A stretch of DNA of 34,613 bases from an uncultured Clostridia bacterium (lineage in GTDB: Bacteria; Bacillota; Clostridia; Christensenellales; Borkfalkiaceae), in NCBI GenBank assembly GCA_946055105.1, contig CAMGEK010000008.1, forward strand, positions 1 through 34,613. The letters are read 5' to 3'. The translations under genes were made by a program, and so were the position numbers. The notes under the pieces are model-generated. The model had not been told where the DNA came from and made no database searches. It saw only the letters and a list, made by a program, of their open reading frames with translations. Numbering within the stretch: the stretch's first letter is position 1; every line of letters starts with the position of its first letter. Positions 8,888 to 17,777 of the stretch are shown here, one piece after another.

Positions 8888-9733
8888 ATGATTAAATTCG
8901 GACCGAGCGGGAATTCGGACAGTTTTTTTGCGGAAGGACATTCGCACAGCGAAGAAGCGGCGGCGTACGTTAAGAGCCGCGGTCTTGACTGTTTCGAGTA
9001 TTCTTTCGGGCGCGGCGTACGCATGACCGAGGCGAAAGCGATTTCGATCGGGGAAGCCTTTTCTAAGGCGGGCGTGGAAATTTCCGTTCACGCGCCCTAT
9101 TTTATCAATTTCGCCAATCCCGACGACGAAATGGCGGCAAAATCCTACGGGTACGTTTTAGACAGCGGAAAGACGTTGAAGCTGCTCGGCGGGAAGCGGT
9201 GCGTATTCCATCCCGCCGCGCAGGGGAAAGATTCGCGCGAAACGGCGGTCGCCCGCACCGTAGAACGGTTGAAAACGTTGCGCGACTATCTGTATCTGAA
9301 CGGTTTGCAGGATTGCATCTTCTGCCCCGAGACGATGGGAAAACAGGCGCAGATCGGCACGGTGGAAGAGATTACGGCGTTCTGCGAAATCGATCCGATC
9401 TTTATCCCGTGCGTCGATTTCGGGCATGTGAACGCGCGGGAACAGGGTTCTTTGAAGACGGCGGCGGATTACAGGCGACTGCTCGAATACATGTTGGAGC
9501 GGCTCGGTTACGAGCGCATGAAACATTTTCACGTCCATTTTTCCAAGATCATGTACGGCGCGAAGGGCGAGATCAAGCATCTGACGTTCGCGGACGAAAT
9601 ATACGGCCCTGAATTTGAACCGCTCGCCGAGACGCTGCACGAGTTGAAGCTCGAACCGTATATCGTGAGCGAATCGGACGGCACGCAGGCGGAGGACGCC
9701 GCGGAAATGAAGCGGATTTACGAAAAAGCATAA
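8888..9733 (+). CDS. endonuclease IV/AP endonuclease-like TIM-barrel protein
   Basis: ISVHAPYFINFANPD, CVDFGHVNARE, HFHVHFSKI, PYIVSESDGTQAEDA; SD AAGGAG. Confidence 0.8.
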   Translation: MIKFGPSGNSDSFFAEGHSHSEEAAAYVKSRGLDCFEYSFGRGVRMTEAKAISIGEAFSKAGVEISVHAPYFINFANPDDEMAAKSYGYVLDSGKTLKLLGGKRCVFHPAAQGKDSRETAVARTVERLKTLRDYLYLNGLQDCIFCPETMGKQAQIGTVEEITAFCEIDPIFIPCVDFGHVNAREQGSLKTAADYRRLLEYMLERLGYERMKHFHVHFSKIMYGAKGEIKHLTFADEIYGPEFEPLAETLHELKLEPYIVSESDGTQAEDAAEMKRIYEKA

Positions 9734-9739
9734 AATCCG

Positions 9740-9768
9740 TTGACTTGAAGAACGTTTTTTGATATAAT
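9740..9768 (+). promoter_or_regulatory. sigma-A promoter with predicted +1 on the pepP start codon
   Basis: TTGACT (9740-9745), 17 bp, TATAAT (9763-9768), 6 nt, ATG (9775). Confidence 0.75.
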
Positions 9769-9774
9769 GAGAGC

Positions 9775-10830
9775 ATGCTTACGGAGAGGCTTTCCAAAAT
9801 CTACCGTGCGGCGGGCGCGGACGCGCTTTATACGACGACGGATTATCTTCGTCGTTACCTGACGGGATTCTATTCGACGGACGGATTCGTCCTGATCGAC
9901 GGGGAAAGACGGCTCTTCGTCACCGATTCCCGATACGTCGAAGCCGCGGAGAAAGCGCTCGACGGCAGCGGAATCGAAGTTCGTAACGGATCGTATGCGC
10001 TTGCGGAACAGTTGCTTTCGGGGTATCGGACGGTCGCCGTTCCGTTTGAACTGACGAGCGTGACGGAATACCGGAAGCTGGAAGCGTTGGGTGTGCAATT
10101 AAAGGACTCCATGCCCGCGTTTACGGATGCGATGCTGATCAAGAGCGAGCGGGAACTTGCGGAAATTTCCAAGGCGTGCGCGATCGCCGAGGCCGCCTTT
10201 CTCGCGCTCCTGCCCGAAATACGGGAAGGTATGACGGAGACGGAGGTCGCCGCCCGTCTCGAATACGAGATGAGAAAGAGGGGCGCGTCGGGCACTTCGT
10301 TCGATACGATCTGTGCGTTCGGCGCGAACGGAAGCGTGCCGCATCACGAGACGGGCGAAACCCGTCTGCGGTTCGGAGACGCCGTCCTCATCGATTTCGG
10401 CTGTAAAGTAAACGGATACTGTTCGGACGTTACGCGAACGTTTCTCTTCGGCGACGACGGAAAGCACGCGGCGTTCAAAAAGGCGTACGACGCGGTATAT
10501 GCGGCGCACGAGCTCGTGAAAGAACGGGTGGTTTCCGGAATGACGGGAAAGGAAGCGGACGCCGTCGCGCGCGATCGTTTGCGCGAGGCGGGGCTTGCGG
10601 AGTATTTTACCCATTCGCTGGGGCACGGCATCGGGCTGAATATTCACGAAGCGCCCAATCTTTCGCCGCGCGGGGAGACGGTTCTGCGCGACGGAATGGT
10701 GTTTTCGGACGAGCCGGGCGTCTATTTTGCGGGCGAGTTCGGAATACGGATCGAGGACAGCTGTTATATGGCGGACGGAAAGGTGCGTTCGTTCATGAAT
10801 CAAACGGAGAAAAAACTCGTTATCCTCTGA
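9775..10830 (+). CDS. pepP: Xaa-Pro aminopeptidase/M24 family peptidase
   Basis: DFGCKVNGYCSDVTRTF, HSLGHGIGLNIHEAPNLS, FSDEPGVYFAGEFGIRIEDS; followed by efp. Confidence 0.93.
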   Translation: MLTERLSKIYRAAGADALYTTTDYLRRYLTGFYSTDGFVLIDGERRLFVTDSRYVEAAEKALDGSGIEVRNGSYALAEQLLSGYRTVAVPFELTSVTEYRKLEALGVQLKDSMPAFTDAMLIKSERELAEISKACAIAEAAFLALLPEIREGMTETEVAARLEYEMRKRGASGTSFDTICAFGANGSVPHHETGETRLRFGDAVLIDFGCKVNGYCSDVTRTFLFGDDGKHAAFKKAYDAVYAAHELVKERVVSGMTGKEADAVARDRLREAGLAEYFTHSLGHGIGLNIHEAPNLSPRGETVLRDGMVFSDEPGVYFAGEFGIRIEDSCYMADGKVRSFMNQTEKKLVIL

Positions 10831-10876
10831 TAGCGGTTTGAATGAATACTTAAATTCTTGAAGGAGAACAAACAAT

Positions 10877-11440
10877 ATGGCACAGATTTTGGCAGGCGAC
10901 ATCAGAAAGGGCGTTACGTTTGAATATAAGAGCGGCGTTTATACGGTCACCGAGTTCCAGCACGTAAAACCCGGCAAGGGCGCGGCGTTCGTCCGTTGCA
11001 CGCTCAAAAACGTCGTAACGGGACAAGTCCTTTCGGACGAGACCTTTAACCCCACCGCCAAACTCGAAACGGCGCAGGTCGAAACCAAAAAAATGACCTA
11101 TTCCTATACGGACGGCGAGTTCTATTATTTCATGGACGAGGAGTTTAACCTCACGCCGCTCAATTTCAGTCAGGTCGAGGACGCGCTCCGTTATATCCGC
11201 GAGAACGATACCGTTACCGTGAAGTTCCTCTACGGCAACGCGTTCTCCGTCGATCCCGAAAACTTCGTCGAATTGAAAGTCGTCGAAGCGGAACCGGGCG
11301 TGAAGGGCAATACCGCGACCAACGCGACGAAAGCCGCCAAGGTCGAGACGGGCGCGACTTTCCAGGTTCCCATGTTCGTCGAAGAAGGGGATACCATTCG
11401 GATCGATACCCGTACGGGCGAATATATGAGCAGAGTTTAA
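10877..11440 (+). CDS. efp: translation elongation factor P
   Basis: [53 protein letters not shown]. Confidence 0.97.
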   Translation: MAQILAGDIRKGVTFEYKSGVYTVTEFQHVKPGKGAAFVRCTLKNVVTGQVLSDETFNPTAKLETAQVETKKMTYSYTDGEFYYFMDEEFNLTPLNFSQVEDALRYIRENDTVTVKFLYGNAFSVDPENFVELKVVEAEPGVKGNTATNATKAAKVETGATFQVPMFVEEGDTIRIDTRTGEYMSRV

Positions 11441-11444
11441 TCTC

Positions 11445-11879
11445 ATGAAATTCGTCGCGCAGAGAGTGAAATATGCGACGCTGAAAGTAAACGGTAAGCC
11501 CGTCTCCGAGATCGGATGCGGGCTCGTCGTTTTTTTCGGAGTACGGACGGGAGATACGGAGGCGCAGGCGGAGCAGTGCGCGAAAAAAATCGCCGCTTTG
11601 CGCGTGTTCGAGGACGGCGCGGGAAAGATGAATCTGTCCGTCTCGGAAGCGGGAGGGGAAATTCTGTTCGTGTCGCAGTTTACGTTGTACGGAGACGTCA
11701 GAAAAGGCAACCGTCCGTCCTTCACGGAAGCGGAGCGCCCCGAACGGGCGAACGAATTATATTCGTATGCGGCGGAAAAACTGCGCGCAAGCGTGCCCGT
11801 CAAACTCGGCGTGTTCGGCGCGGATATGCAGATCGAGCAGGCGAACGACGGTCCCGTAACGATTATTTACGAAGTGTGA
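11445..11879 (+). CDS. dtd: D-aminoacyl-tRNA deacylase
   Basis: KFVAQRVKYATLKVNG, LFVSQFTLYGDVRKGNRPSF, NDGPVTIIYEV. Confidence 0.95.
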   Translation: MKFVAQRVKYATLKVNGKPVSEIGCGLVVFFGVRTGDTEAQAEQCAKKIAALRVFEDGAGKMNLSVSEAGGEILFVSQFTLYGDVRKGNRPSFTEAERPERANELYSYAAEKLRASVPVKLGVFGADMQIEQANDGPVTIIYEV

Positions 11880-11881
11880 GT

Positions 11882-12715
11882 ATGAAAATTTCTTATCTCG
11901 GAACGGGCGCGGCGGAAGGAGTGCCCGCGCTGTTCTGTAATTGCGATTACTGCAAAGGCGTCCGCGAGCGCGGCGGCAGGGAGATTCGTTCCCGTTCGCA
12001 GATTCTGATCGACGGGGATCTGTCCGTCGATTTTCCTCCCGACGCGTTTTACCATGCGGCGCGGTTCGGAATCGATCTCTCCGCCGTCAGGTATCTTCTC
12101 GTTACCCATTCGCACATGGATCACTTTTACGCGCACGATTTTATCCTGCGCGGCTATAAATACGGCAAAAATCTCACCTCTCCCACGCTCGACGTTTACG
12201 GAAACCGCGAGGTCGCGGAGGTCTTTGCGGAGTGCACGAGACGGGAAATGCGCAGGGAGATCGGGGAGGGAATCCGCCTGCATCTTCTGACCGCGTTTGA
12301 AGAGACGGCGTTCGGCGCGTATCGCGTGCTCCCGTTAAAGGCGCGCCATTCTTCTGAAAACCCCTTCGTCTTTCTCATTGAGAAGGGCGAAAAACGCGTT
12401 CTGCATCTGACGGACACGGGCATGCTTCCAGACGAGACGGTTTCCGCGCTTGCGCGCGCGGGAAGAGTCGATCTCATCAACTTCGACTGTACCTTTCTCT
12501 TCGACGCCGCTCCGCAACCGCGGCGGCATATGTGTCTGGAAGAAAACAAGGAGCTGTACGAACGCTTTCTGAAATCCGGAGTCGCCGACGAACGCACGGT
12601 TCGGGTGGCGACGCACTTCTCTCATAACGGCGTTCCGTCGCCCGAAAACGTCGCGCGCGCGGAGGCGCAATACGCGATGACCGCGGCGTACGACGGCATG
12701 GAGATCGCGCTCTGA
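11882..12715 (+). CDS. MBL-fold metallo-hydrolase (PhnP/YycJ-like)
   Basis: MKISYLGTGAAEGVPALFCNC, VTHSHMDHFYAHD. Start ATG 11882; the supplied ORF extends too far upstream. Confidence 0.88.
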   Translation: MKISYLGTGAAEGVPALFCNCDYCKGVRERGGREIRSRSQILIDGDLSVDFPPDAFYHAARFGIDLSAVRYLLVTHSHMDHFYAHDFILRGYKYGKNLTSPTLDVYGNREVAEVFAECTRREMRREIGEGIRLHLLTAFEETAFGAYRVLPLKARHSSENPFVFLIEKGEKRVLHLTDTGMLPDETVSALARAGRVDLINFDCTFLFDAAPQPRRHMCLEENKELYERFLKSGVADERTVRVATHFSHNGVPSPENVARAEAQYAMTAAYDGMEIAL

Positions 12716-12733
12716 CGTTGTTTCGGCATGGAA

Positions 12734-12797
12734 AAACCGCCCTCGGCGCGGCGTTCGGAATCAGCGCTTCCGTACCTCTTCCGTCGGGCGGTTTCTT
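12734..12797 (+). terminator. candidate intrinsic terminator, possibly bidirectional, between convergent genes
   Basis: AAACCGCCC (12734-12742) pairs with GGGCGGTTT (12786-12794), flanked by an A-run on the left and TTTCTT on the right. The loop is long but contains a further CGGAA/TTCCG stem. Confidence 0.5.
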
Positions 12798-12851
12798 GTT
12801 ACGCAGTCGCCGCGCCGCGTTCTTGTTTTCAGAAGATCGGGCGACGGGTTC

Positions 12852-12956
12852 GCGAAGTTTCACGTTTGTTCCGTTCAATCGGTCGTATCGTTTCGGCGGG
12901 CGTGATTGCATTGTGCGCGACTGCGAAGTTTCATGCCCATACCGTTCAACCGGTCG
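12852..12956. repeat. imperfect 34-bp direct repeat, period 71 bp, at the 3' end of the minus-strand membrane protein gene
   Basis: gcgaagtttcacgtttgttccgttcaatcggtcg vs gcgaagtttcatgcccataccgttcaaccggtcg, about 27/34 identical by eye. Confidence 0.7.
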
Positions 12957-13648
12957 GGACGGCGGAGCGTAGCGGCAAGGACGCAGACGGTAAAGAGTAC
13001 CGTTCCGATGAGATTGACGATCATATCCGTCAGCGTATCGCGGATCGCATAGCCGCGCGGATCGGCAATGAGCGCCGTGCCGTCCTCGAAGATCTCGATC
13101 ACGCTTTCCTGCCAGCGTTGCAGATTGCTCCCGAACAGCGAATCTACGGAATATTCGTAGATTTCCCAGACGTAGCCGACGGCAAGCGAGAAGAAGAAGG
13201 CGACGATCAGACATACCGCGAGTCTGCGGCGATAGGAGGGAAGTCCCTCCGTGAGCGGGATCGCCGCCGAAAGCCCGAAAGCGGTGAACAAAAATCCGCT
13301 CAACGTATGCAGAATTTTATCCCAGAAAGAAAGTTTCGCATACAGAAGATAGACGGTGCCGCCGCCCAGACAGAGGAAACAAAAGACGACGAGCGTGCTT
13401 TCGAGATAGAACGGAAAGCGGATCCGGAAGAGCCGTTGCGCGAGAAAGATCAGCGCGATGAGAAAGACGCAGTTGGCGGCGTAAATCAGCGTTCGTCTGA
13501 GGACAACGGCGTCGATGATTCCTTTCCGATAATCGACGGCGCGAAGCACGACGCCGACGAGAAGCGCCGCTATGACGACCGCCGTCACCGCCGCGGAGAG
13601 AAGGGTGCGTCGGGATACGGTTTTGAAATAAGAAGCGATTTTTTGCAT
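12875..13648 (-). CDS. multi-pass membrane protein (DUF2238/YjdF-like)
   Basis: Several hydrophobic segments; FWDKILHTLSGFLFTAFGLS, GYVWEIYEYSVD, DTLTDMIVNLIGT motifs. Confidence 0.75.
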   Translation of the reverse strand: MQKIASYFKTVSRRTLLSAAVTAVVIAALLVGVVLRAVDYRKGIIDAVVLRRTLIYAANCVFLIALIFLAQRLFRIRFPFYLESTLVVFCFLCLGGGTVYLLYAKLSFWDKILHTLSGFLFTAFGLSAAIPLTEGLPSYRRRLAVCLIVAFFFSLAVGYVWEIYEYSVDSLFGSNLQRWQESVIEIFEDGTALIADPRGYAIRDTLTDMIVNLIGTVLFTVCVLAATLRRPDRLNGMGMKLRSRAQCNHARRNDTTD

Positions 13649-13654
13649 ATTCTT

Positions 13655-13683
13655 ATTTTATAACCTCAATCAGAAAAATACAA
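13655..13683 (-). promoter_or_regulatory. promoter of the minus-strand membrane protein gene
   Basis: On minus strand: TTGTAT, 17 bp, TAAAAT, 6 nt, ATG. Confidence 0.5.
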
Positions 13684-13691
13684 GTATTTTT
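13674..13691. promoter_or_regulatory. 18-bp inverted repeat AAAAATAC-AA-GTATTTTT in the divergent intergenic region
   Basis: Perfect 8-bp arms with 2-nt spacer; overlaps the minus-strand -35 hexamer. Confidence 0.5.
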
Positions 13692-13733
13692 TGATAAATC
13701 GACCGTAATTAGCGGGAAAAAAGCGGAAAGCGG

Positions 13734-13762
13734 TTTACTTTTCGCGGAAAAAAGTGTAAAAT
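13734..13762 (+). promoter_or_regulatory. promoter of the patatin/comEC-like/aro operon
   Basis: TTTACT (13734-13739), 17 bp, TAAAAT (13757-13762), then SD AGGAGCGGAGGG. Confidence 0.55.
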
Positions 13763-13781
13763 AAAAGGAGCGGAGGGAAAC

Positions 13782-14624
13782 ATGGGCTTTTTCGGAAAAC
13801 TGAAATCGTTATTTTCGCGCGGGAAGCCCACGCCGAAGCTCGGATTGGCGCTCGGCAGCGGCGGCGCGAAAGGAATGGCGCATCTGGGCGCGTTGAAGGC
13901 GTTCGAGGAAGCGGGATTGCGCTTTCAGATCGTTACGGGAACGTCCATCGGCGCGATCGCGGGCGCGCTGTATGCGAAGGGATTTTCTTCCTCGGATATG
14001 GTGGAGATCATCCGCACGCTGAACGTGAAGGAATTTTCCCGCAATCTTCGCCCGTTTGCAGATACGAAGTTCGTCGAAGATTTTTTGGAGAGCTATCTCG
14101 AAGGCGATATTACCGATCTGTCTTTGCCGTTCGCGACTTGGGCGACGGACGCGGATACCAACGAGGGAGTTTTGCTCGACAGCGGCAGGACGGCGCGAGC
14201 GGCGACGGCTTCCGCCGCGATTCCGCCCTTTTTCCGCGCGGTGGAAATCGACGGGAGACGATTGGTGGACGGAGCGTTCTCCAATGCGATCCCCGCGGAC
14301 GTCTGTAAAAATATGGGCGCGGATTTCGTCGTGGGGTGCGATCTGTCCGCTTATGCGACGCCGCCCGAGGAGCGGAACGGAATTTCCCGCCTCATCGGCT
14401 CGGCGATCAGCGCGTTTACGCCCGTCCGTTATCTGGACGACAGCAAGACGAGGGGATACGAAGCGTGCGATTTTATGCTTCGTCCCGACTTGAAAGGCTT
14501 TCGCGCGACGGACGTCTCCCGCGCGGCGATGGACGAGATGTTCGAGCGTGGCTATCAGGAGGCGAGTTCGCGTATGGACGAATTGAAAGACGCGATCGCA
14601 AAGAGCGGGTATGCCCGCCGTTAA
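13782..14624 (+). CDS. patatin-like phospholipase family protein
   Basis: LGLALGSGGAKGMAHLGALKAF, GTSIGAIAGALYA, VDGAFSNAIP. Confidence 0.93.
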   Translation: MGFFGKLKSLFSRGKPTPKLGLALGSGGAKGMAHLGALKAFEEAGLRFQIVTGTSIGAIAGALYAKGFSSSDMVEIIRTLNVKEFSRNLRPFADTKFVEDFLESYLEGDITDLSLPFATWATDADTNEGVLLDSGRTARAATASAAIPPFFRAVEIDGRRLVDGAFSNAIPADVCKNMGADFVVGCDLSAYATPPEERNGISRLIGSAISAFTPVRYLDDSKTRGYEACDFMLRPDLKGFRATDVSRAAMDEMFERGYQEASSRMDELKDAIAKSGYARR

Positions 14625-15585
14625 AAGAAAGAATCCGCATCGGGAAGCGCAGGTCCGCAAAGCGTTGATGGTCGCGCTCATGATTCTGATCTTCGCGGCG
14701 TTCGCGTTGGCGGAATATCTCTTTCCGTTCCGCACCTTGCTTCCCGCGACGAAACTTCCTGCGCGCGCCGCAGGGAGCGCTCGGCTTCACTTTCTCGACG
14801 TCGGACAGGCGGATTGTACGATCGTCGAATTTCCCGACGGCGACGTGCTCGTGATCGACGCGGGCGACGGTTCTTGGGAATCGCGGAATAAAATCATCCG
14901 CTATCTCAAAGGGCTTGCGCCGACGGCGGTCAGTCTGCTCGTGACGCACGCGGACGCCGATCATTACGGCGGTATGACGGAGTTATTGCAATGTTTCGGC
15001 GCGGACGCGCTCTATCTGCCCGTCCTCGGCGAAGACGCGGCGGAATACCGCGCTATATTGCGCGCGGCGGAAGAAATCGGTTGCCCGACGCAGACGGTTA
15101 CGCGTTACGACGTGATCGCCCGTCCCTCCGGCGCGTATCTCAATTGCATTTCCCCCTATTCTGCGGGGGAGACGGATCATAACGAATCGTCCGCGACGTT
15201 GTTCTTTTCTTACGAGGGTGTGAACGCGGTGTTCTGCGGAGACGTCTCCGCGGAGCGGGAGGGCAAACTCGCGCGGGAATACGCTTTGGACGAAACGCTG
15301 TTCGACAGAGGGGAATACGTCGTCCGTCTCGACGAGACGGATATTCTTAAAACGGCGCATCACGGATCGGGCGGTTCTTCCTCGGAGGAATGGCTCGGCT
15401 TGCTGGGCGCGGAGACGGCGATCGTTTCCTGCGGTCGGGGGAATTTTTACGGGCATCCTGCGGGGAGCGCTCTGAAAAGGCTCTCGGAAAGCGGGTGCGA
15501 AATTTATAGAACGGACGAACTCGGCGACGTCGTGATCGTCGTTGCGGACGGAAAATACACCGTTTATACGGATTATACGGAGTAA
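14611..15585 (+). CDS. ComEC/Rec2-related MBL-fold hydrolase with N-terminal membrane anchor
   Basis: LHFLDVGQADCTIVEFPDGDVLVIDAG, LLVTHADADHYGGM, LKTAHHGSGGSSSEEWL; N-terminal hydrophobic segment. Confidence 0.88.
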   Translation: MPAVKRKNPHREAQVRKALMVALMILIFAAFALAEYLFPFRTLLPATKLPARAAGSARLHFLDVGQADCTIVEFPDGDVLVIDAGDGSWESRNKIIRYLKGLAPTAVSLLVTHADADHYGGMTELLQCFGADALYLPVLGEDAAEYRAILRAAEEIGCPTQTVTRYDVIARPSGAYLNCISPYSAGETDHNESSATLFFSYEGVNAVFCGDVSAEREGKLAREYALDETLFDRGEYVVRLDETDILKTAHHGSGGSSSEEWLGLLGAETAIVSCGRGNFYGHPAGSALKRLSESGCEIYRTDELGDVVIVVADGKYTVYTDYTE

Positions 15586-15588
15586 CTT

Positions 15589-16719
15589 ATGAAAATTACC
15601 ACAGCGGGAGAATCGCACGGAAAGGGACTGTTTGCCATCATCGAAGGGCTTCCCTCCCTGTTGACCGTGGACGAAGAGGAGATCAACGCGTATCTGGCGA
15701 TCCGCCAGAGCGGATACGGCAGGGGCGCGCGGCAAAAAATCGAGACCGATCGGGTGGAGATTCTTGCGGGCGTGCGCAATCGGACGACGCTCGGCAGTCC
15801 CGTCGCGCTCGCGGTCTGGAATCGGGATTATCGGAATTGGGAGCCGTACATGGCGCCCGAGGGTTGCGACGTGTCCGCGCGTCGGCTGACGAAAGTCCGC
15901 CCCGGACACGCCGATCTGACGGGCGTGAAAAAATACGGGCACGAGGACGCGCGGAACGTTCTCGAACGTTCTTCCGCGCGCGAGACGGCGGTGCGCGTCG
16001 CCGCGGGAAGCGTCTGCCGTCGGCTGCTGAAAGAACTCGGAATCGAGATTACGGGCTACGTCCGCGAAGTTTGCGGCGTAGAGGACGAGGGCGTCTATAC
16101 GTTTGACGAGATCCGCGGGCGGCTGCCCGAGCTCGGCATGGTGTCTGCCGAAGCGCAGAAACGCGCCATGGCGAAGATCGACGAGGCGCAGGAAAGGGGC
16201 GACACCTGCGGCGGCGCCGTGGAATTGCGCATACGGGGTTTGAAGAGCGGATTCGGAAGCTGCATGACGTATGCGCAGAAGCTCGACGCGCGGCTTTGCG
16301 GCGCGATGATGAGCGTACAGGCGATCAAGGGCGCGGAAGTCGGGCTCGGATTCGGCGTCGCGAAGAGGTTCGGAAGCGAAGTGCACGATGAGATATACCG
16401 CGACGATGCGCGCGGATTTTATCGCAGAAGCAACCGCGCGGGCGGAATCGAGGGGGGCATGTCCAACGGCGAGGAGATCGTTCTGCGCGCGGCGAAGAAA
16501 CCCATTCCCACGCTCATGCGCGGGCTGAATACGGTGGATTACCTGACGGGCGAACCCGTCCGCGCCGCGACGGAGCGGAGCGACGTGTGCGCCATTGCGG
16601 CTTGCGAGATCGTTTTGGAGAGCGTCGTAGCGGCGGAGCTGTGCGCCGTCGTGCTCGAACGGCTGGGCGGCGATACCATGCCCGAACTGACCGAACGCTA
16701 CGGGAGGCTTCCGCAATGA
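15589..16719 (+). CDS. aroC: chorismate synthase
   Basis: TTAGESHGKGLFAIIEGLP, VRPGHADLTGVKKYGHEDARNVLERSSARETAVRVAAG, GGIEGGMSNGEEI. Confidence 0.97.
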   Translation: MKITTAGESHGKGLFAIIEGLPSLLTVDEEEINAYLAIRQSGYGRGARQKIETDRVEILAGVRNRTTLGSPVALAVWNRDYRNWEPYMAPEGCDVSARRLTKVRPGHADLTGVKKYGHEDARNVLERSSARETAVRVAAGSVCRRLLKELGIEITGYVREVCGVEDEGVYTFDEIRGRLPELGMVSAEAQKRAMAKIDEAQERGDTCGGAVELRIRGLKSGFGSCMTYAQKLDARLCGAMMSVQAIKGAEVGLGFGVAKRFGSEVHDEIYRDDARGFYRRSNRAGGIEGGMSNGEEIVLRAAKKPIPTLMRGLNTVDYLTGEPVRAATERSDVCAIAACEIVLESVVAAELCAVVLERLGGDTMPELTERYGRLPQ

Positions 16720-17777
16720 AGGAAATCGTACTGAATCTGCGCGAAAAGGCGTCGAAGAGCGTTGTCAGGTGCGGCAAGGGCGCGGCGGAGGAGTTGCCCG
16801 TCTACGTCAAACGGCACGCGCAGAACTTCGTGTTCACGGACGAAACGGTCGATCGGCTGTACGGGGATCAGATTTCCGCGCTGACCGACGGCGCGCCCCG
16901 TTTCGCGATGCCTGCGGGGGAACGGTACAAACAGCCGGAAACGCTGTTCGCGCTTCTCGGAAAGATGGCGGAAGCGGGGTTGCACCGCGGCGCCTGTCTG
17001 TATGCGGTCGGCGGGGGCGTCGTCGGGGACGTCGGCGGGCTTGCCGCCGCGCTCTATATGCGCGGCATCGACTGCGTTCAGGTTCCGACGACCTTGCTCG
17101 CGCAAGTCGATTCTTCCGTCGGCGGAAAGACGGCGGTGGACTTCGGAAAGTATAAAAATATCGTCGGGGCGTTCAAACAGCCCGAAGTCGTTCTTGCGGA
17201 CAGCGAATTTTTCCAAACGTTGCCCGAACGGGAGATCCGTTGCGGATTGGGCGAGATCGTAAAGCACGGCGCGCTGAACGCGGATCTCTTCGATCTGCTG
17301 TGCGAAAACGAAGAGAACCTGTTCGACAGAGCGTTTTTGGCTTCCGTCGTGCCGTTGAATATCGCGCATAAAGCGCGCGTCGTCGAAGAGGACGAAAAGG
17401 AGACGGGACTGAGAAAATCGCTCAATCTCGGACATACGACGGGGCATGCGGTGGAGCTCGTTCACGGCGAATATTCGCACGGAGAATACGTGCTCGTGGG
17501 AATGTTGTACGAAGCGGAGCTCGCGCGGAAATACTGTTCCTGCGACGGGGCGTATCTCGACCGCTTGCAGTCGCTCGTCCGCAAGGTTCTGGGAGCGGAG
17601 TTCCAATATCCGCCCGTTGCCGCGGCGATCGAGTATGCGAAACTCGATAAAAAGAACGGAGACAACGATACGATTACGCTAACGGCGCCCGTCGCAAAGG
17701 GGCGGTACGAACTGTTGAATCTGCCCTTTGCCGTTTACGGCGCGGAACTTTTACGTTTGGAGGAGAAAATCGGATGA
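16716..17777 (+). CDS. aroB: 3-dehydroquinate synthase
   Basis: AVGGGVVGDVGGLAAALYMRGI, VPTTLLAQVDSSVGGKTAVDF, SLNLGHTTGHAVE. Start at ATG 16716, overlapping the aroC stop. Confidence 0.96.
   Translation: MKEIVLNLREKASKSVVRCGKGAAEELPVYVKRHAQNFVFTDETVDRLYGDQISALTDGAPRFAMPAGERYKQPETLFALLGKMAEAGLHRGACLYAVGGGVVGDVGGLAAALYMRGIDCVQVPTTLLAQVDSSVGGKTAVDFGKYKNIVGAFKQPEVVLADSEFFQTLPEREIRCGLGEIVKHGALNADLFDLLCENEENLFDRAFLASVVPLNIAHKARVVEEDEKETGLRKSLNLGHTTGHAVELVHGEYSHGEYVLVGMLYEAELARKYCSCDGAYLDRLQSLVRKVLGAEFQYPPVAAAIEYAKLDKKNGDNDTITLTAPVAKGRYELLNLPFAVYGAELLRLEEKIG

Noticed and set aside
12728-13663. 311-aa plus-strand ORF opposite the membrane protein gene
   Set aside because: Charged low-complexity composition; the opposite strand encodes a credible multi-TM protein with its own promoter.
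14983-16716. 577-aa minus-strand ORF antisense to comEC-like/aroC
   Set aside because: Shadow of the codon bias of two well-supported genes; low-complexity Arg/Ala/His composition.
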